A DNA stretch of 64,000 bases, taken from assembly GCA_051306365.1 (NCBI GenBank), contig JBPPNC010000087.1, positions 1 through 64,000 on the forward strand. Reading direction: 5' to 3'. The stretch is from Svornostia sp051306365. Lineage in GTDB: Bacteria; Actinomycetota; Thermoleophilia; Solirubrobacterales; Solirubrobacteraceae. The notes below the pieces were generated by a model. It worked only from the letters and a program-made list of their open reading frames with translations, made no database searches and was not told where the DNA came from. Below are positions 51,387 to 58,623 of the stretch, piece by piece; position 1 is the first letter of the stretch, and every line of letters begins with the position of its first letter. The position numbers and the translations under genes were made by a program.

Positions 51387-51488
51387 CGCCCCCTCATTCT
51401 GAAGCATGCCGCGCACCGACCCGACACATCGCCGGGAGGCGGGCACGGAAGTCAGGAGTGGCGGACAAGGGCTCGACGCCTGACCGCG

Positions 51489-51536
51489 CATCGGGTCGGC
51501 AAACGGGTACTGAGGTACCCGCTTCGCGACCCGATG
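51489..51536. repeat. Long hairpin-forming inverted repeat
   Basis: Two 22-base arms (51489-51510 and 51515-51536) around a TGAG loop pair at 19 of 22 positions: CATCGGGTCG/CGACCCGATG at the base and CGGGTAC/GTACCCG at the top are perfect. It lies in the 200-base gap between the ASCH gene end and the PilZ start. There is no T run, so a simple terminator role is doubtful. Nothing else is seen in 51387-51586. Confidence 0.6.
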
Positions 51537-51586
51537 TGTGGCGGGGGGTGTTGACCCGACGGCCGGATCCCGGCCGCCTGGCGCCG

Positions 51587-51985
51587 CTAATTCTGCGCCC
51601 CGCCGATGCCACGGAGACGATCCGTGACCTCCGGCGGGTTCTCGATGATCTGCGAGAAGCGGACCACCGTGACCGTGTCGTCCATGCTCACCGGCTTGCC
51701 GTAGATCTGCTCGAGGAAGTGGACCATCTCCTCGACGCGACGGAACTCCGGGTTGTCGTGCTCGACGTCGCGCGGCGACAGCTCCTTCACGCGCTTGACC
51801 TCGACCTGGTCGATGACCGCGTCGAAGATCTTCTCGCGGGGCGAGTGCTGGTAGCCGACCGTCACCATCACCGCCTGATTCTTGCGGTACTTGTGGGACT
51901 TGTCACCGAGGCGGATCGTCGCGGTCTTGCGGCCGCGCTTCAGCTGATCGGCGAAGATCGTGGAGTAGAAGTTGAGAACCTGCAT
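51587..51985 (-). CDS. ASCH-domain protein
   Basis: 132 residues. NFYSTIFADQLKRGRKTATI followed by RLGDKSHKYRKNQAVMVTVG is the ASCH (RNA-binding-like, PUA-related) pattern, with the GRKTAT motif facing the putative nucleic-acid cleft. VIDQVEVKRVKELSPRDVEH and a C-terminal VVRFSQI follow. Some ASCH proteins are amidohydrolases for modified cytidines, others are thought to bind RNA. Third gene of an operon behind a Crp-type regulator and a Nudix gene. Confidence 0.75.
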   Translation of the reverse strand: MQVLNFYSTIFADQLKRGRKTATIRLGDKSHKYRKNQAVMVTVGYQHSPREKIFDAVIDQVEVKRVKELSPRDVEHDNPEFRRVEEMVHFLEQIYGKPVSMDDTVTVVRFSQIIENPPEVTDRLRGIGGAQN

Positions 51986-51999
51986 GGGGCGCGTGGAGG

Positions 52000-52428
52000 T
52001 TATCGGTCAGAGCGGCCTCGCGCCGCCGCCCTCGCCGCCATGTCCCGCTCGCCCGCGTGGCTGAGCTCACGGGCCGCCTGTTCGAGGGGCATCCAGCGGG
52101 CCTCTTCGACCTCGTGGTCGTGGTCCTCGAGAGAGCCGGAGACGTAGCGCAGGAGGAAGAACGCGACGATCTTCGCAACCCGCTGGCCGTCACGCTGGTA
52201 CCAGTACTTGACCTCGCCGAGCTGCTCGATGAGCTCCGCCTGGACCCCGGTCTCCTCGCGCACCTCGCGCAGGGCGGCGTCGGCCGGTGACTCGTCCCCG
52301 TCCGGGTGGCCCTTGGGGAGCGCGAGCACCGCGGAGCCGTCGGCGGCGCGCCGCGCCGGCACGATGACGATGGTCTCGCCACGGTCGTTGGTGACGACGC
52401 CTCCGGCGCTGAACTCGCTCAGCGCCAC
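52000..52428 (-). CDS. Nudix hydrolase
   Basis: 142 residues. The Nudix box runs from GHPDGDESPADAALREVREE to TGV, with all acidic residues intact, preceded by LALPKGHPDG, a feature of diadenosine-polyphosphate and inositol-pyrophosphate hydrolases. Substrate not determined. It begins 3 bases after the Crp-type gene and ends 14 bases before the ASCH gene. Confidence 0.85.
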   Translation of the reverse strand: MALSEFSAGGVVTNDRGETIVIVPARRAADGSAVLALPKGHPDGDESPADAALREVREETGVQAELIEQLGEVKYWYQRDGQRVAKIVAFFLLRYVSGSLEDHDHEVEEARWMPLEQAARELSHAGERDMAARAAARGRSDR

Positions 52429-52431
52429 GGG

Positions 52432-53133
52432 CTAGTACACGTAGCGCTGCAGCGCCGCCGGGTCGTGCACCGTGATCCTGCCGCGCCCCTGTGTCACGAC
52501 GCCCGCGCGTTCCAGGACCGCGAGAAACCGGCTGGCGGACTCGCGCGACGAGCCGGCGAGCTGCGCGATGTCCGACTGCGTGATGACGAGCAGCACGTCG
52601 CCCTCAGTGCCGTTCGTCGGGGTTTCGTCCCGCGCCCGGGTCACGAGCTGGCTCAAGACCGTGGCGACCCGGCTCTGCACCGTCTGGAAGGACTGCCGCG
52701 ACAGGCGCTCGTTGGCCTCACGCAGCCGGCGGCCGAGCGCCACGACGAGCTTCATCGAGATGTCCGGGTGCTCGCGCAGCAGGCGCCGCATGTCGTCGCC
52801 CGTGATCGCGACGGCTTCGAGCTGGTCGAGGGACTCGAGGGTGGCCGAGCGCCGCTCGGAGTCGAACATGGCCAGTTCGCCGAAGAAGTCGCCGGGACCG
52901 AAGTGGGCCAGCGTGATCGTCCGCCCGTCGGCGTGCTCGCGAACGGCCCGGGCATGGCCGGAGCGCACGATGTAACACGTGTCGCTGGCGTCTCCCTCGC
53001 GGAAGATGATCTGGTCGGCGGCGAACCGGCGCGGGACGGCGACCGCCGCGACCCGAGCGAGATCGTCACTCCCCAGGGTCTCGAAGACCGGCACCCGTGC
53101 CAGTAGCTGCACCGCGTCCTCGGCGGTGGACAT
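52432..53133 (-). CDS. Crp/Fnr-family regulator
   Basis: 233 residues. A cyclic-nucleotide-binding beta-roll (about 15-125; IIFREGDASDTCYIVRSGHA, FGPGDFFGELAMFDSERRSA) is followed by a dimer helix and an HTH (DIAQLAGSSRESASRFLAVL). The phosphate-binding cassette GELAMFDSERRSA is close to that of cAMP-binding proteins; there are no Fnr-type cysteines. Probably a cAMP-responsive regulator. It is the first gene of an operon with Nudix and ASCH genes. Confidence 0.88.
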   Translation of the reverse strand: MSTAEDAVQLLARVPVFETLGSDDLARVAAVAVPRRFAADQIIFREGDASDTCYIVRSGHARAVREHADGRTITLAHFGPGDFFGELAMFDSERRSATLESLDQLEAVAITGDDMRRLLREHPDISMKLVVALGRRLREANERLSRQSFQTVQSRVATVLSQLVTRARDETPTNGTEGDVLLVITQSDIAQLAGSSRESASRFLAVLERAGVVTQGRGRITVHDPAALQRYVY

Positions 53134-53195
53134 GCCTCAGGAATACCACACGACCCCGCGGCCACGGCGGGGTCATCCGGACCACGTGGCAGGCG

Positions 53196-54347
53196 TTACG
53201 TGGCGTCGAGACCCCGCTCGCGGCGGCGGCGCACCGCATGTCGGGCCGCTGCGGCGCCTGCGAGGGCGAGCGCGAGGAGCGGCAGGATCGCCGCGGCGCC
53301 CACGATCAGGGCGCCCGCGGCCACCTCGAGCAGTCGGCCCGCGTCGCGGGCGGCGTCGCCGACGGACCAGCCGTCGTCCTCCTCGCCGGACGGCCCGCCG
53401 TTTCCGTCGTCTTCCCCGCGCACCGTCACCGCGACGGTCGCGAGATCGGCGCGGGCCCGGACGCTGCGCAGCGCCGCTTCCCGGCGGGCGATGTCGGCCC
53501 GCACGATCCGCAGGCGGGCGCGGATCGACTCGACCTCGCGGCGCGTGTCGGCCCGGCCGAGCGCGCGCAGCAGCCCCCGCCGTTCGGCGCGCGCGTCGGA
53601 CAGCAGGTCCTCGGCGCTGACCACGGCGCCGGTGATGTCCTGCGCGTCCTGCGTGCGGTGTGCGACGCTGCCGAGCTTGGAGTACGCCGCCAGCGCCTCG
53701 TCGAGTGTGTCGCTGGGCACGCGCAGCTCGAACCGGGCCTCACCGGGCGAGCCCTCGCCGACGTTGATCGACGATGTCTGCACGATCCCGCCGACGCGGT
53801 CGGTGGCACGCACCACGGCGTTCGCGGTCGATTGGACCTCGTGGGCGGGGACGGTGAGGTCGAGCGTGGCGCTCCGTTCCACGCTTCGGCGTTCGCGGCC
53901 CAGCGCCGGCTCCTCGGTGGGGGCAGGGGGGATGGCGGCGCTGCCCTCGCTCGAGTCGGTTGCTGCCTCAGGCGCACGCGTCGCGGCGTCGCTGACCACC
54001 GTGTCGCTCGTGAGGGGGGCCGGGTCGTCGCCGAGGCTCACGACGACCGCCACGGCGATCATGGCCGACGCGGCGATCCCGCCGGCGCCCAGAAGGAGCC
54101 GCCGGCGCGGCCGGTGCGCGCGGGCGCCCGCGGGCGCGTCGTCGCGCGGCGGGAACCCCTCATGCACCCGCGCATCGAGCTCGGCCAGGAAGGCGGGGGT
54201 CGCCTGCGGCGCGACGTCGCGGACGTCGGCCACGAGCATCGCGAGGTCCGCGTGCTCGGGCGCGACAGCGTCGCCGCGCAGCGCGGCGTCGAGCGCGTCC
54301 AGTTCGGCCACGGCGGTGTCGTCCAGTCGGTTCCTACGCAGTGACAT
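53196..54347 (-). CDS. DUF4349 membrane protein, probable sigma-factor partner
   Basis: 383 residues. A cytosolic N-terminus of about 85 residues, a helix (LLLGAGGIAASAMIAVAVVV), a long outside DUF4349 domain (about 155-320; SATLDLTVPAHEVQSTANAV, GGIVQTSSINVGEG, coiled coil REVESIRARLRIVRADIARR) and a second helix near 350. It overlaps the ECF sigma gene by 14 bases, the usual position of an anti-sigma factor. The N-terminus lacks the HxxxCxxC zinc motif, so it would be a zinc-free or non-classical anti-sigma domain; that is inference. Confidence 0.7.
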   Translation of the reverse strand: MSLRRNRLDDTAVAELDALDAALRGDAVAPEHADLAMLVADVRDVAPQATPAFLAELDARVHEGFPPRDDAPAGARAHRPRRRLLLGAGGIAASAMIAVAVVVSLGDDPAPLTSDTVVSDAATRAPEAATDSSEGSAAIPPAPTEEPALGRERRSVERSATLDLTVPAHEVQSTANAVVRATDRVGGIVQTSSINVGEGSPGEARFELRVPSDTLDEALAAYSKLGSVAHRTQDAQDITGAVVSAEDLLSDARAERRGLLRALGRADTRREVESIRARLRIVRADIARREAALRSVRARADLATVAVTVRGEDDGNGGPSGEEDDGWSVGDAARDAGRLLEVAAGALIVGAAAILPLLALALAGAAAARHAVRRRRERGLDAT

Positions 54348-54870
54348 CGCACGCGCTCCTCAGCTTCGTCATGGCTCGGTGCAGCTTGGTGCCGGCGTTG
54401 CTCTCGCTGACGCCGAGGACCTCGGCGAGCTCGGCGTTGTCCAGGCCGGCGAAGAACTTCAGGGCGATGAGCTCGCGGTCACGCGCGCCCAACCGCTCGA
54501 TGGCTGCGCGCACCTGCGCACGGCGGGCGGACCGCTCGGCGTGGGCGAGCGGGTCGTCGACCGCCGGGTCGCCCGGCACGTCGTGCTCCAGCGCGGTCAT
54601 GCGGCCGCGCTTGCGCAGCTCGTCGAGGGCCGCGTTGCGCGCGATCGCGAAGAGCCACGCCCGTTGCGTACCCTTCCCCGCGTCGTAGCGGTCCCGTCGC
54701 CGGTACGCCCGCTCGAACGCGAGTGCCGTCACGTCTTCTGCGGCCGCGTCGTCGCGCAGCAGCGTCCGCACGTAGGCGAAGAGATCGCCCACGCAGGCGC
54801 GGTACAGCGCATCGAAGCCCGCGGAAGGTGGTTCCATAGTCGGAAGGTCCATCGTCACCGTCTCGCCCAT
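54334..54870 (-). CDS. ECF-type RNA polymerase sigma factor
   Basis: 178 residues. Region 2 has FDALYRACVGDLFAYVRTLL, DVTALAFERAYRRRDRY and TQRAWLFAIARNAALDELRK; region 4 has LGARDRELIALKFFAGLDNA and ELAEVLGVSESNAGTKLHRA, a classic HTH. The start at 54870 (MGETVT) or at MDLPTM is undecided. The chosen ATG shares the tetramer CATG with the ATG of the divergent secreted-protein gene. The next gene is a membrane protein likely to hold the sigma factor inactive. Confidence 0.85.
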   Translation of the reverse strand: MGETVTMDLPTMEPPSAGFDALYRACVGDLFAYVRTLLRDDAAAEDVTALAFERAYRRRDRYDAGKGTQRAWLFAIARNAALDELRKRGRMTALEHDVPGDPAVDDPLAHAERSARRAQVRAAIERLGARDRELIALKFFAGLDNAELAEVLGVSESNAGTKLHRAMTKLRSACDVTA

Positions 54871-55375
54871 GCCCGCACTACGCACGACACGCGCAGTCGT
54901 CACGCTCATCTTCTCCGCCCTGCTGGCGGCGGTCGCCGCCGCGCCTGCGAACGCGGCGACGACCGACCGTCTGTGGGCGACCGTGAACGTCTGCGACACC
55001 GTCAAGAACCCCGACACCATCGGCCTGCGCGCGTCCATGCCAGGCACCGGGAGCACCAAGGTGAAGATGTACATGCGCTTCCGCGTGGAGTACTTCGTCG
55101 CCCGCGAGCAGGCGTGGAAGCCCGTGCGCAAGGGCGGCGACTCCGGCTGGGCGTTCGTCGGCTCCGGGAAGTTCGTCGCGCGCGAGAGCGGCCGGTCGTT
55201 CGAGTTCTCCCCGGCGGCGGGCAACGTCCTGCTGCGCGGTCGCGTGAGCTACGAGTGGCGGCGCGGCAAGAAGGTCATCCGGCGCGCGGTGCGGCGCACG
55301 GCGGCCGGGCACGAGTCGTCGGCCGGCGCCGATCCGAAGGGCTACAGCGCCGCCGAGTGCCTCATCCGGAGGTAG
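54869..55375 (+). CDS. Secreted protein of unknown function
   Basis: 168 residues with signal peptide AVVTLIFSALLAAVAAAPAN. The mature part (DRLWATVNVCDTVKNPDTIG, MPGTGSTKVKMYMRFRVEYF, RGRVSYEWRRGKKVIRRAVR) contains two cysteines and reads as a beta-sandwich. Unrecognised family. It is divergent from the sigma gene with overlapping start codons, and CACCGT stands 7 bases before its ATG. It may be a member of that regulon. Confidence 0.65.
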   Translation: MPALRTTRAVVTLIFSALLAAVAAAPANAATTDRLWATVNVCDTVKNPDTIGLRASMPGTGSTKVKMYMRFRVEYFVAREQAWKPVRKGGDSGWAFVGSGKFVARESGRSFEFSPAAGNVLLRGRVSYEWRRGKKVIRRAVRRTAAGHESSAGADPKGYSAAECLIRR

Positions 55376-56087
55376 ACGCGGTCGCCGCGCGGCGCGGCCC
55401 GAAGAGCCGCGGGTCGTTGGTGATCACGCCGGCGACGCCCATCGCCTGCAGCGCCGCGATCCGCGGCTGCTCGTCGACGGTCCACACGTAGAGCTCCCCG
55501 CCCGCGCCGTGCACGGCGCGGACCAGCGCCGGTGTCACGAGCCGCCAGTGGGCCATGACGGCGTCGATGCGCCCGCTGCGCACGAGCCGCCCCGCGCGCA
55601 CCGGCCCGACCCGCCTGATGACCGCGGCGGCGCCGAACGCCAGCACGGCGGTGTGCGGCTGCCTCATCGGGTCCTTGCGCAGCTTCGGCACGGACAGCCC
55701 GACCCGGACCTGTGGTTCCATCGCCCGGATGCGGTCGATGCTCACGAGTTCCATCGTCGAGATGAGCGCGCGGTCGAGCAGGTCATGGCGGCGCAGCGCC
55801 TCGATGACGCGCCGCTCGTAGCCAGGGAGCTTCAGGTCGACGTCGAGTTCGACACCCTCGTATGCGGCATCCGCGAAGTGGGCGAGCCCCTCCTCCAGGG
55901 TGTGCGGCGTCCGCGATCGCGCATCCTCGTAGTCGTGCGCCAGCCACAGCTCCCCGCTGCCGTCGAGGTGCTCGGGCAGGACGTCGAACTCGATCATGTC
56001 GACATCCGCCGCCAGCGCGGCCTGGAAGGACGCGAACGTGTTCCCGGGGGCGATCAGGTCCGCGCCCTTGTGCCCGACGCGTCTCAC
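55362..56087 (-). CDS. Glycerophosphodiester phosphodiesterase
   Basis: 241 residues. GHKGADLIAPGNTFASFQAA is the start motif (HRG-x-x-x-x-PENT in variant form, with Lys and Gly replacing the usual Glu-Asn), then DMIEFDVLPEHLDGSGELWL and AHDYE, and VELDVDLK. The usual EN of PENT is GN and the HRG is HKG, so activity may be altered. It hydrolyses glycerophosphodiesters to glycerol-3-phosphate. GTG 56087 overlaps the DNA glycosylase stop by 4 bases. Confidence 0.8.
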   Translation of the reverse strand: MRRVGHKGADLIAPGNTFASFQAALAADVDMIEFDVLPEHLDGSGELWLAHDYEDARSRTPHTLEEGLAHFADAAYEGVELDVDLKLPGYERRVIEALRRHDLLDRALISTMELVSIDRIRAMEPQVRVGLSVPKLRKDPMRQPHTAVLAFGAAAVIRRVGPVRAGRLVRSGRIDAVMAHWRLVTPALVRAVHGAGGELYVWTVDEQPRIAALQAMGVAGVITNDPRLFGPRRAATASTSG

Positions 56088-56857
56088 TGCTGGCACCCCG
56101 TGCACCAGAACGTGGGGCGGTTGTCGTCGCCCTGGCCGCGCCGCTGCACGACTGTGCCGCAGCGCGTGCACGGTCGCCCGTCGAGCCCGTAGACGTGGTG
56201 CGGTTCGGCCCGGTGCCCGTGCGCGGCCGAGTTGCGCATCCGGGCGCGGGCGGCGCGCAGGACGGTGCGGACCTCGTCGTCACCCACGTCGGCGGCGCGC
56301 CGCCACGGGTCGACCTGCGCGTCGAAACAGCTCTCGCACTTCCAGATGTTCCCGATGCCGGCCACCGTCCGCTGGTCGAGGAGCGCGTCGCCGAAGGTCC
56401 GTGTCGGGTCGTCGCCGCGTAGACGCCGGAGCGCGATCTCCTCGTCGAAGTCGTCCCTGATGATGTCCGGGCCGAGCCCCGCGATGCGCCGGTCGGTCCG
56501 GGCGCGGGCCTCGGTCATGAGTTCGAGGACCGGGCCGTCGAACTGCACGACCTCGCCGCGGTCGGTGCGCAGCGCGAGCCAGGCGCGGCGGCGGGCGCGG
56601 CGCCAGCGCTGGTCGCCGGTGTACGTGCCCCAGGCGCCGGTCATCCGCAGGTGCGAATGCACCACGAGCCCACCCTCGAAGTGCACGAAGAGGTGCTTGC
56701 CCCGCGCGTCCACGGCGGTGACGGCGCGGCCCGCCAGCCGCGCGGGCCAGCGGTCGGCGGTGAACCGGCGATGGACCAGCGCGAACTCGGGCACGAGCCC
56801 CTCCAGCAGCGGCCGGATGCGGTTCGTGGCGTAGTGGATGGTGTCGCCCTCGGGCAT
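56084..56857 (-). CDS. nei: Fpg/Nei-family DNA glycosylase
   Basis: 257 residues. MPEGDTIHYATNRIRPLLEG provides the catalytic Pro2 and Glu3; the conserved Lys is in DARGKHLFVHF; GIGNIWKCESCFDAQVDPWR is the helix-two-turn-helix; the C-terminal zinc finger is RPCTRCGTVV...FWCTGCQQ. The PEGDT start and finger resemble actinobacterial Nei2 endonuclease VIII. It removes oxidised pyrimidines or purines. Divergent from an FAD oxidase with a shared -10 box. Confidence 0.88.
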   Translation of the reverse strand: MPEGDTIHYATNRIRPLLEGLVPEFALVHRRFTADRWPARLAGRAVTAVDARGKHLFVHFEGGLVVHSHLRMTGAWGTYTGDQRWRRARRRAWLALRTDRGEVVQFDGPVLELMTEARARTDRRIAGLGPDIIRDDFDEEIALRRLRGDDPTRTFGDALLDQRTVAGIGNIWKCESCFDAQVDPWRRAADVGDDEVRTVLRAARARMRNSAAHGHRAEPHHVYGLDGRPCTRCGTVVQRRGQGDDNRPTFWCTGCQQ

Positions 56858-56864
56858 CGGTACC

Positions 56865-56871
56865 TAGGGTA
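56865..56871. promoter_or_regulatory. Shared divergent -10 box (nei / FAD oxidase)
   Basis: TAGGGTA reads TAGGGT on the plus strand, 7 bases before the GTG at 56878, and TACCCT on the minus strand, 8 bases before the ATG at 56857. Start codons are only 20 bases apart. Confidence 0.65.
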
Positions 56872-56877
56872 CGACCC

Positions 56878-58233
56878 GTGCGCGAGCTTCAGGCCATCGT
56901 CGGGACTGACCACGTGCGCGCCCCCGGCGCCGCGGACCTGGCCGACGCGACCGAGTGGTCGGGTCTGCGAGGGCGTGCCGATGCGGTCGTGACGCCCGGC
57001 TCGCCCGAGGAGGTCGCCGCCGTGGTCGCCTGGTGCTATGAGCACGACGTGACGATCACCCCGCGCGGCGGCGGGACCGGCTGGGCCGGCGGGGCAGTGC
57101 CCGACGGCGGCATCGTGCTGGCGGTCGAGCGACTCAGCCGCGTGCGGCGCATCGACCCGGCGTGGTGGCGCATGGAGGTCGACGCCGGGGTCACGACCGC
57201 AACCGTCGCCCGGCGGGCGCGCGAAGAGGGGCTGTACTACCCGGTGGACCCGGGCGCGGCCGAGAGTTCGCACATCGGCGGGAACCTCGCGACGAACGCC
57301 GGCGGCCCGCACGCGCTCAGGCACGGGGTGACGCGGTCATGGGTGCTGGGCCTCGACGTGGTCCTCGCCCCGGGCGAGCTCGTGCGGCTGGGCGGGCCGG
57401 TGCGCAAGGACGTGGCGGGCTACGACCTCGTGTCGCTGCTCGTCGGCAGCGAGGGGACGCTGGGCGTGATCTGCGGGGCGTGGCTGCGCCTCGTGCCCGC
57501 GCCGGAGACGTCGTCGTCGGTGGCGATCGCGTGTGAGAGCGCGCGGGCAGCCGGGGCTGCCATGGAGCGGGCGCTGACGTGTGGGCTCGTCCCGGCCGCG
57601 CTCGAGTACCTCGACGACGGTGCCGTCGCCGCGGCGGCATCGGGCGCGCCGCTCCATGTCCCGCCTGGCGGGGTGCTGCTGCTCGCCGACGTCGAGGGCG
57701 ATGCCGTTCAGGTGGCCGGCGACCACGACACGCTGCGCGAGGCGCTGGAGGGCGGCGACGGGGTGCTGGCGGTCGCCGACTTCGCCACCCGGACCGACCG
57801 CGAGGCCCTGTGGCGCTGGCGCGACGGCATCGGCCTGGCCGTCATCGCACAGCGGGGCGGCAAGCTCTCCGAAGACCTCGCGGTGCCGGTCGACCGGCTC
57901 GCCGAGGCGATCGACGAGACCCGGGTGATCGGGGCCCGCCACGGCCTCGACGCGTGCAGCTGGGGGCACGCCGGGGACGGCAATCTGCACTCGACGTTCC
58001 TGCTGGACGCCGCGGACCCCGCGCAGCGGGCGAAGGCCGACGCGGCCGCGCAGGACCTCTTCGCGCTCGCGCGGCGCTTGGGCGGGACCGTGAGCGGCGA
58101 GCATGGCATCGGGCGGTTGAAGGCCGGTCAGCTGCGGGAGCAGTGGGCTCCGGCGGCGGTGGCGGCGCACGAGGCCGTCAAGCGGGCCCTGGACCCCAAG
58201 GGGTTGCTCAACCCGGGCGTCAAGCGTCCGTAG
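56878..58233 (+). CDS. GlcD-like FAD-linked oxidase
   Basis: 451 residues. An FAD_binding_4 domain (30-210: VVTPGSPEEVAAVVAWCYEH, TPRGGGTGWAGGAVPDGGIV, GAAESSHIGGNLATNAGGPH) is followed by the FAD-oxidase C-terminal domain with CSWGHAGDGNLHSTFLLDA and GTVSGEHGIGRLKAGQLREQ. The family includes glycolate oxidase GlcD and D-lactate dehydrogenases. No glcE/glcF partners are nearby, so substrate and electron acceptor are open. Its 3' end overlaps the convergent Nudix gene by 14 bases. Confidence 0.88.
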   Translation: MRELQAIVGTDHVRAPGAADLADATEWSGLRGRADAVVTPGSPEEVAAVVAWCYEHDVTITPRGGGTGWAGGAVPDGGIVLAVERLSRVRRIDPAWWRMEVDAGVTTATVARRAREEGLYYPVDPGAAESSHIGGNLATNAGGPHALRHGVTRSWVLGLDVVLAPGELVRLGGPVRKDVAGYDLVSLLVGSEGTLGVICGAWLRLVPAPETSSSVAIACESARAAGAAMERALTCGLVPAALEYLDDGAVAAAASGAPLHVPPGGVLLLADVEGDAVQVAGDHDTLREALEGGDGVLAVADFATRTDREALWRWRDGIGLAVIAQRGGKLSEDLAVPVDRLAEAIDETRVIGARHGLDACSWGHAGDGNLHSTFLLDAADPAQRAKADAAAQDLFALARRLGGTVSGEHGIGRLKAGQLREQWAPAAVAAHEAVKRALDPKGLLNPGVKRP

Positions 58234-58618
58234 CCACGCGGACGAGCTCCGCGTCGTGCGGGTACGTCATGCGGGCCGCTGCGGCAGCGGGTGCGAGCCA
58301 CTGCAGTTCATCGACCTCGTCGTCGCGTTCCTCGGGCGGGGCCTCCCCGACCGGCCGCATGACCCACCAGCGGACCTCCTTCAGGCGGCCCTTGACCTCG
58401 TAGCGCACCGGCGGAAGTTCGTCGCCGAGCTCGCAGCGCACGCCGGTCTCCTCCTCAACCTCGCGCAGCGCGGCGGCCTCGGAGGTCTCGCCCCGGTCGA
58501 GCTTGCCCTTCGGCAGCGACCAGTCGTCGTAGCGCGGACGGTGCACGACGAGGACGCGGCCGGCGGTGTCGATGACGACCCCGCCGGCGGCGCGGATCTC
58601 CGGCTCTCCGGGGGTCAC
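58220..58618 (-). CDS. Nudix hydrolase (MutT-like)
   Basis: 132 residues from a GTG. RPRYDDWSLPKGKLDRGETS followed by EAAALREVEEETGV is a complete Nudix box; the WSLPKGK lead is typical of MutT1 and Ap4A hydrolases in actinobacteria. No C-terminal histidine-phosphatase domain, unlike mycobacterial MutT1. It starts 5 bases after the stop of the beta-propeller gene. Confidence 0.85.
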   Translation of the reverse strand: MTPGEPEIRAAGGVVIDTAGRVLVVHRPRYDDWSLPKGKLDRGETSEAAALREVEEETGVRCELGDELPPVRYEVKGRLKEVRWWVMRPVGEAPPEERDDEVDELQWLAPAAAAARMTYPHDAELVRVATDA

Positions 58619-58623
58619 GTGGC

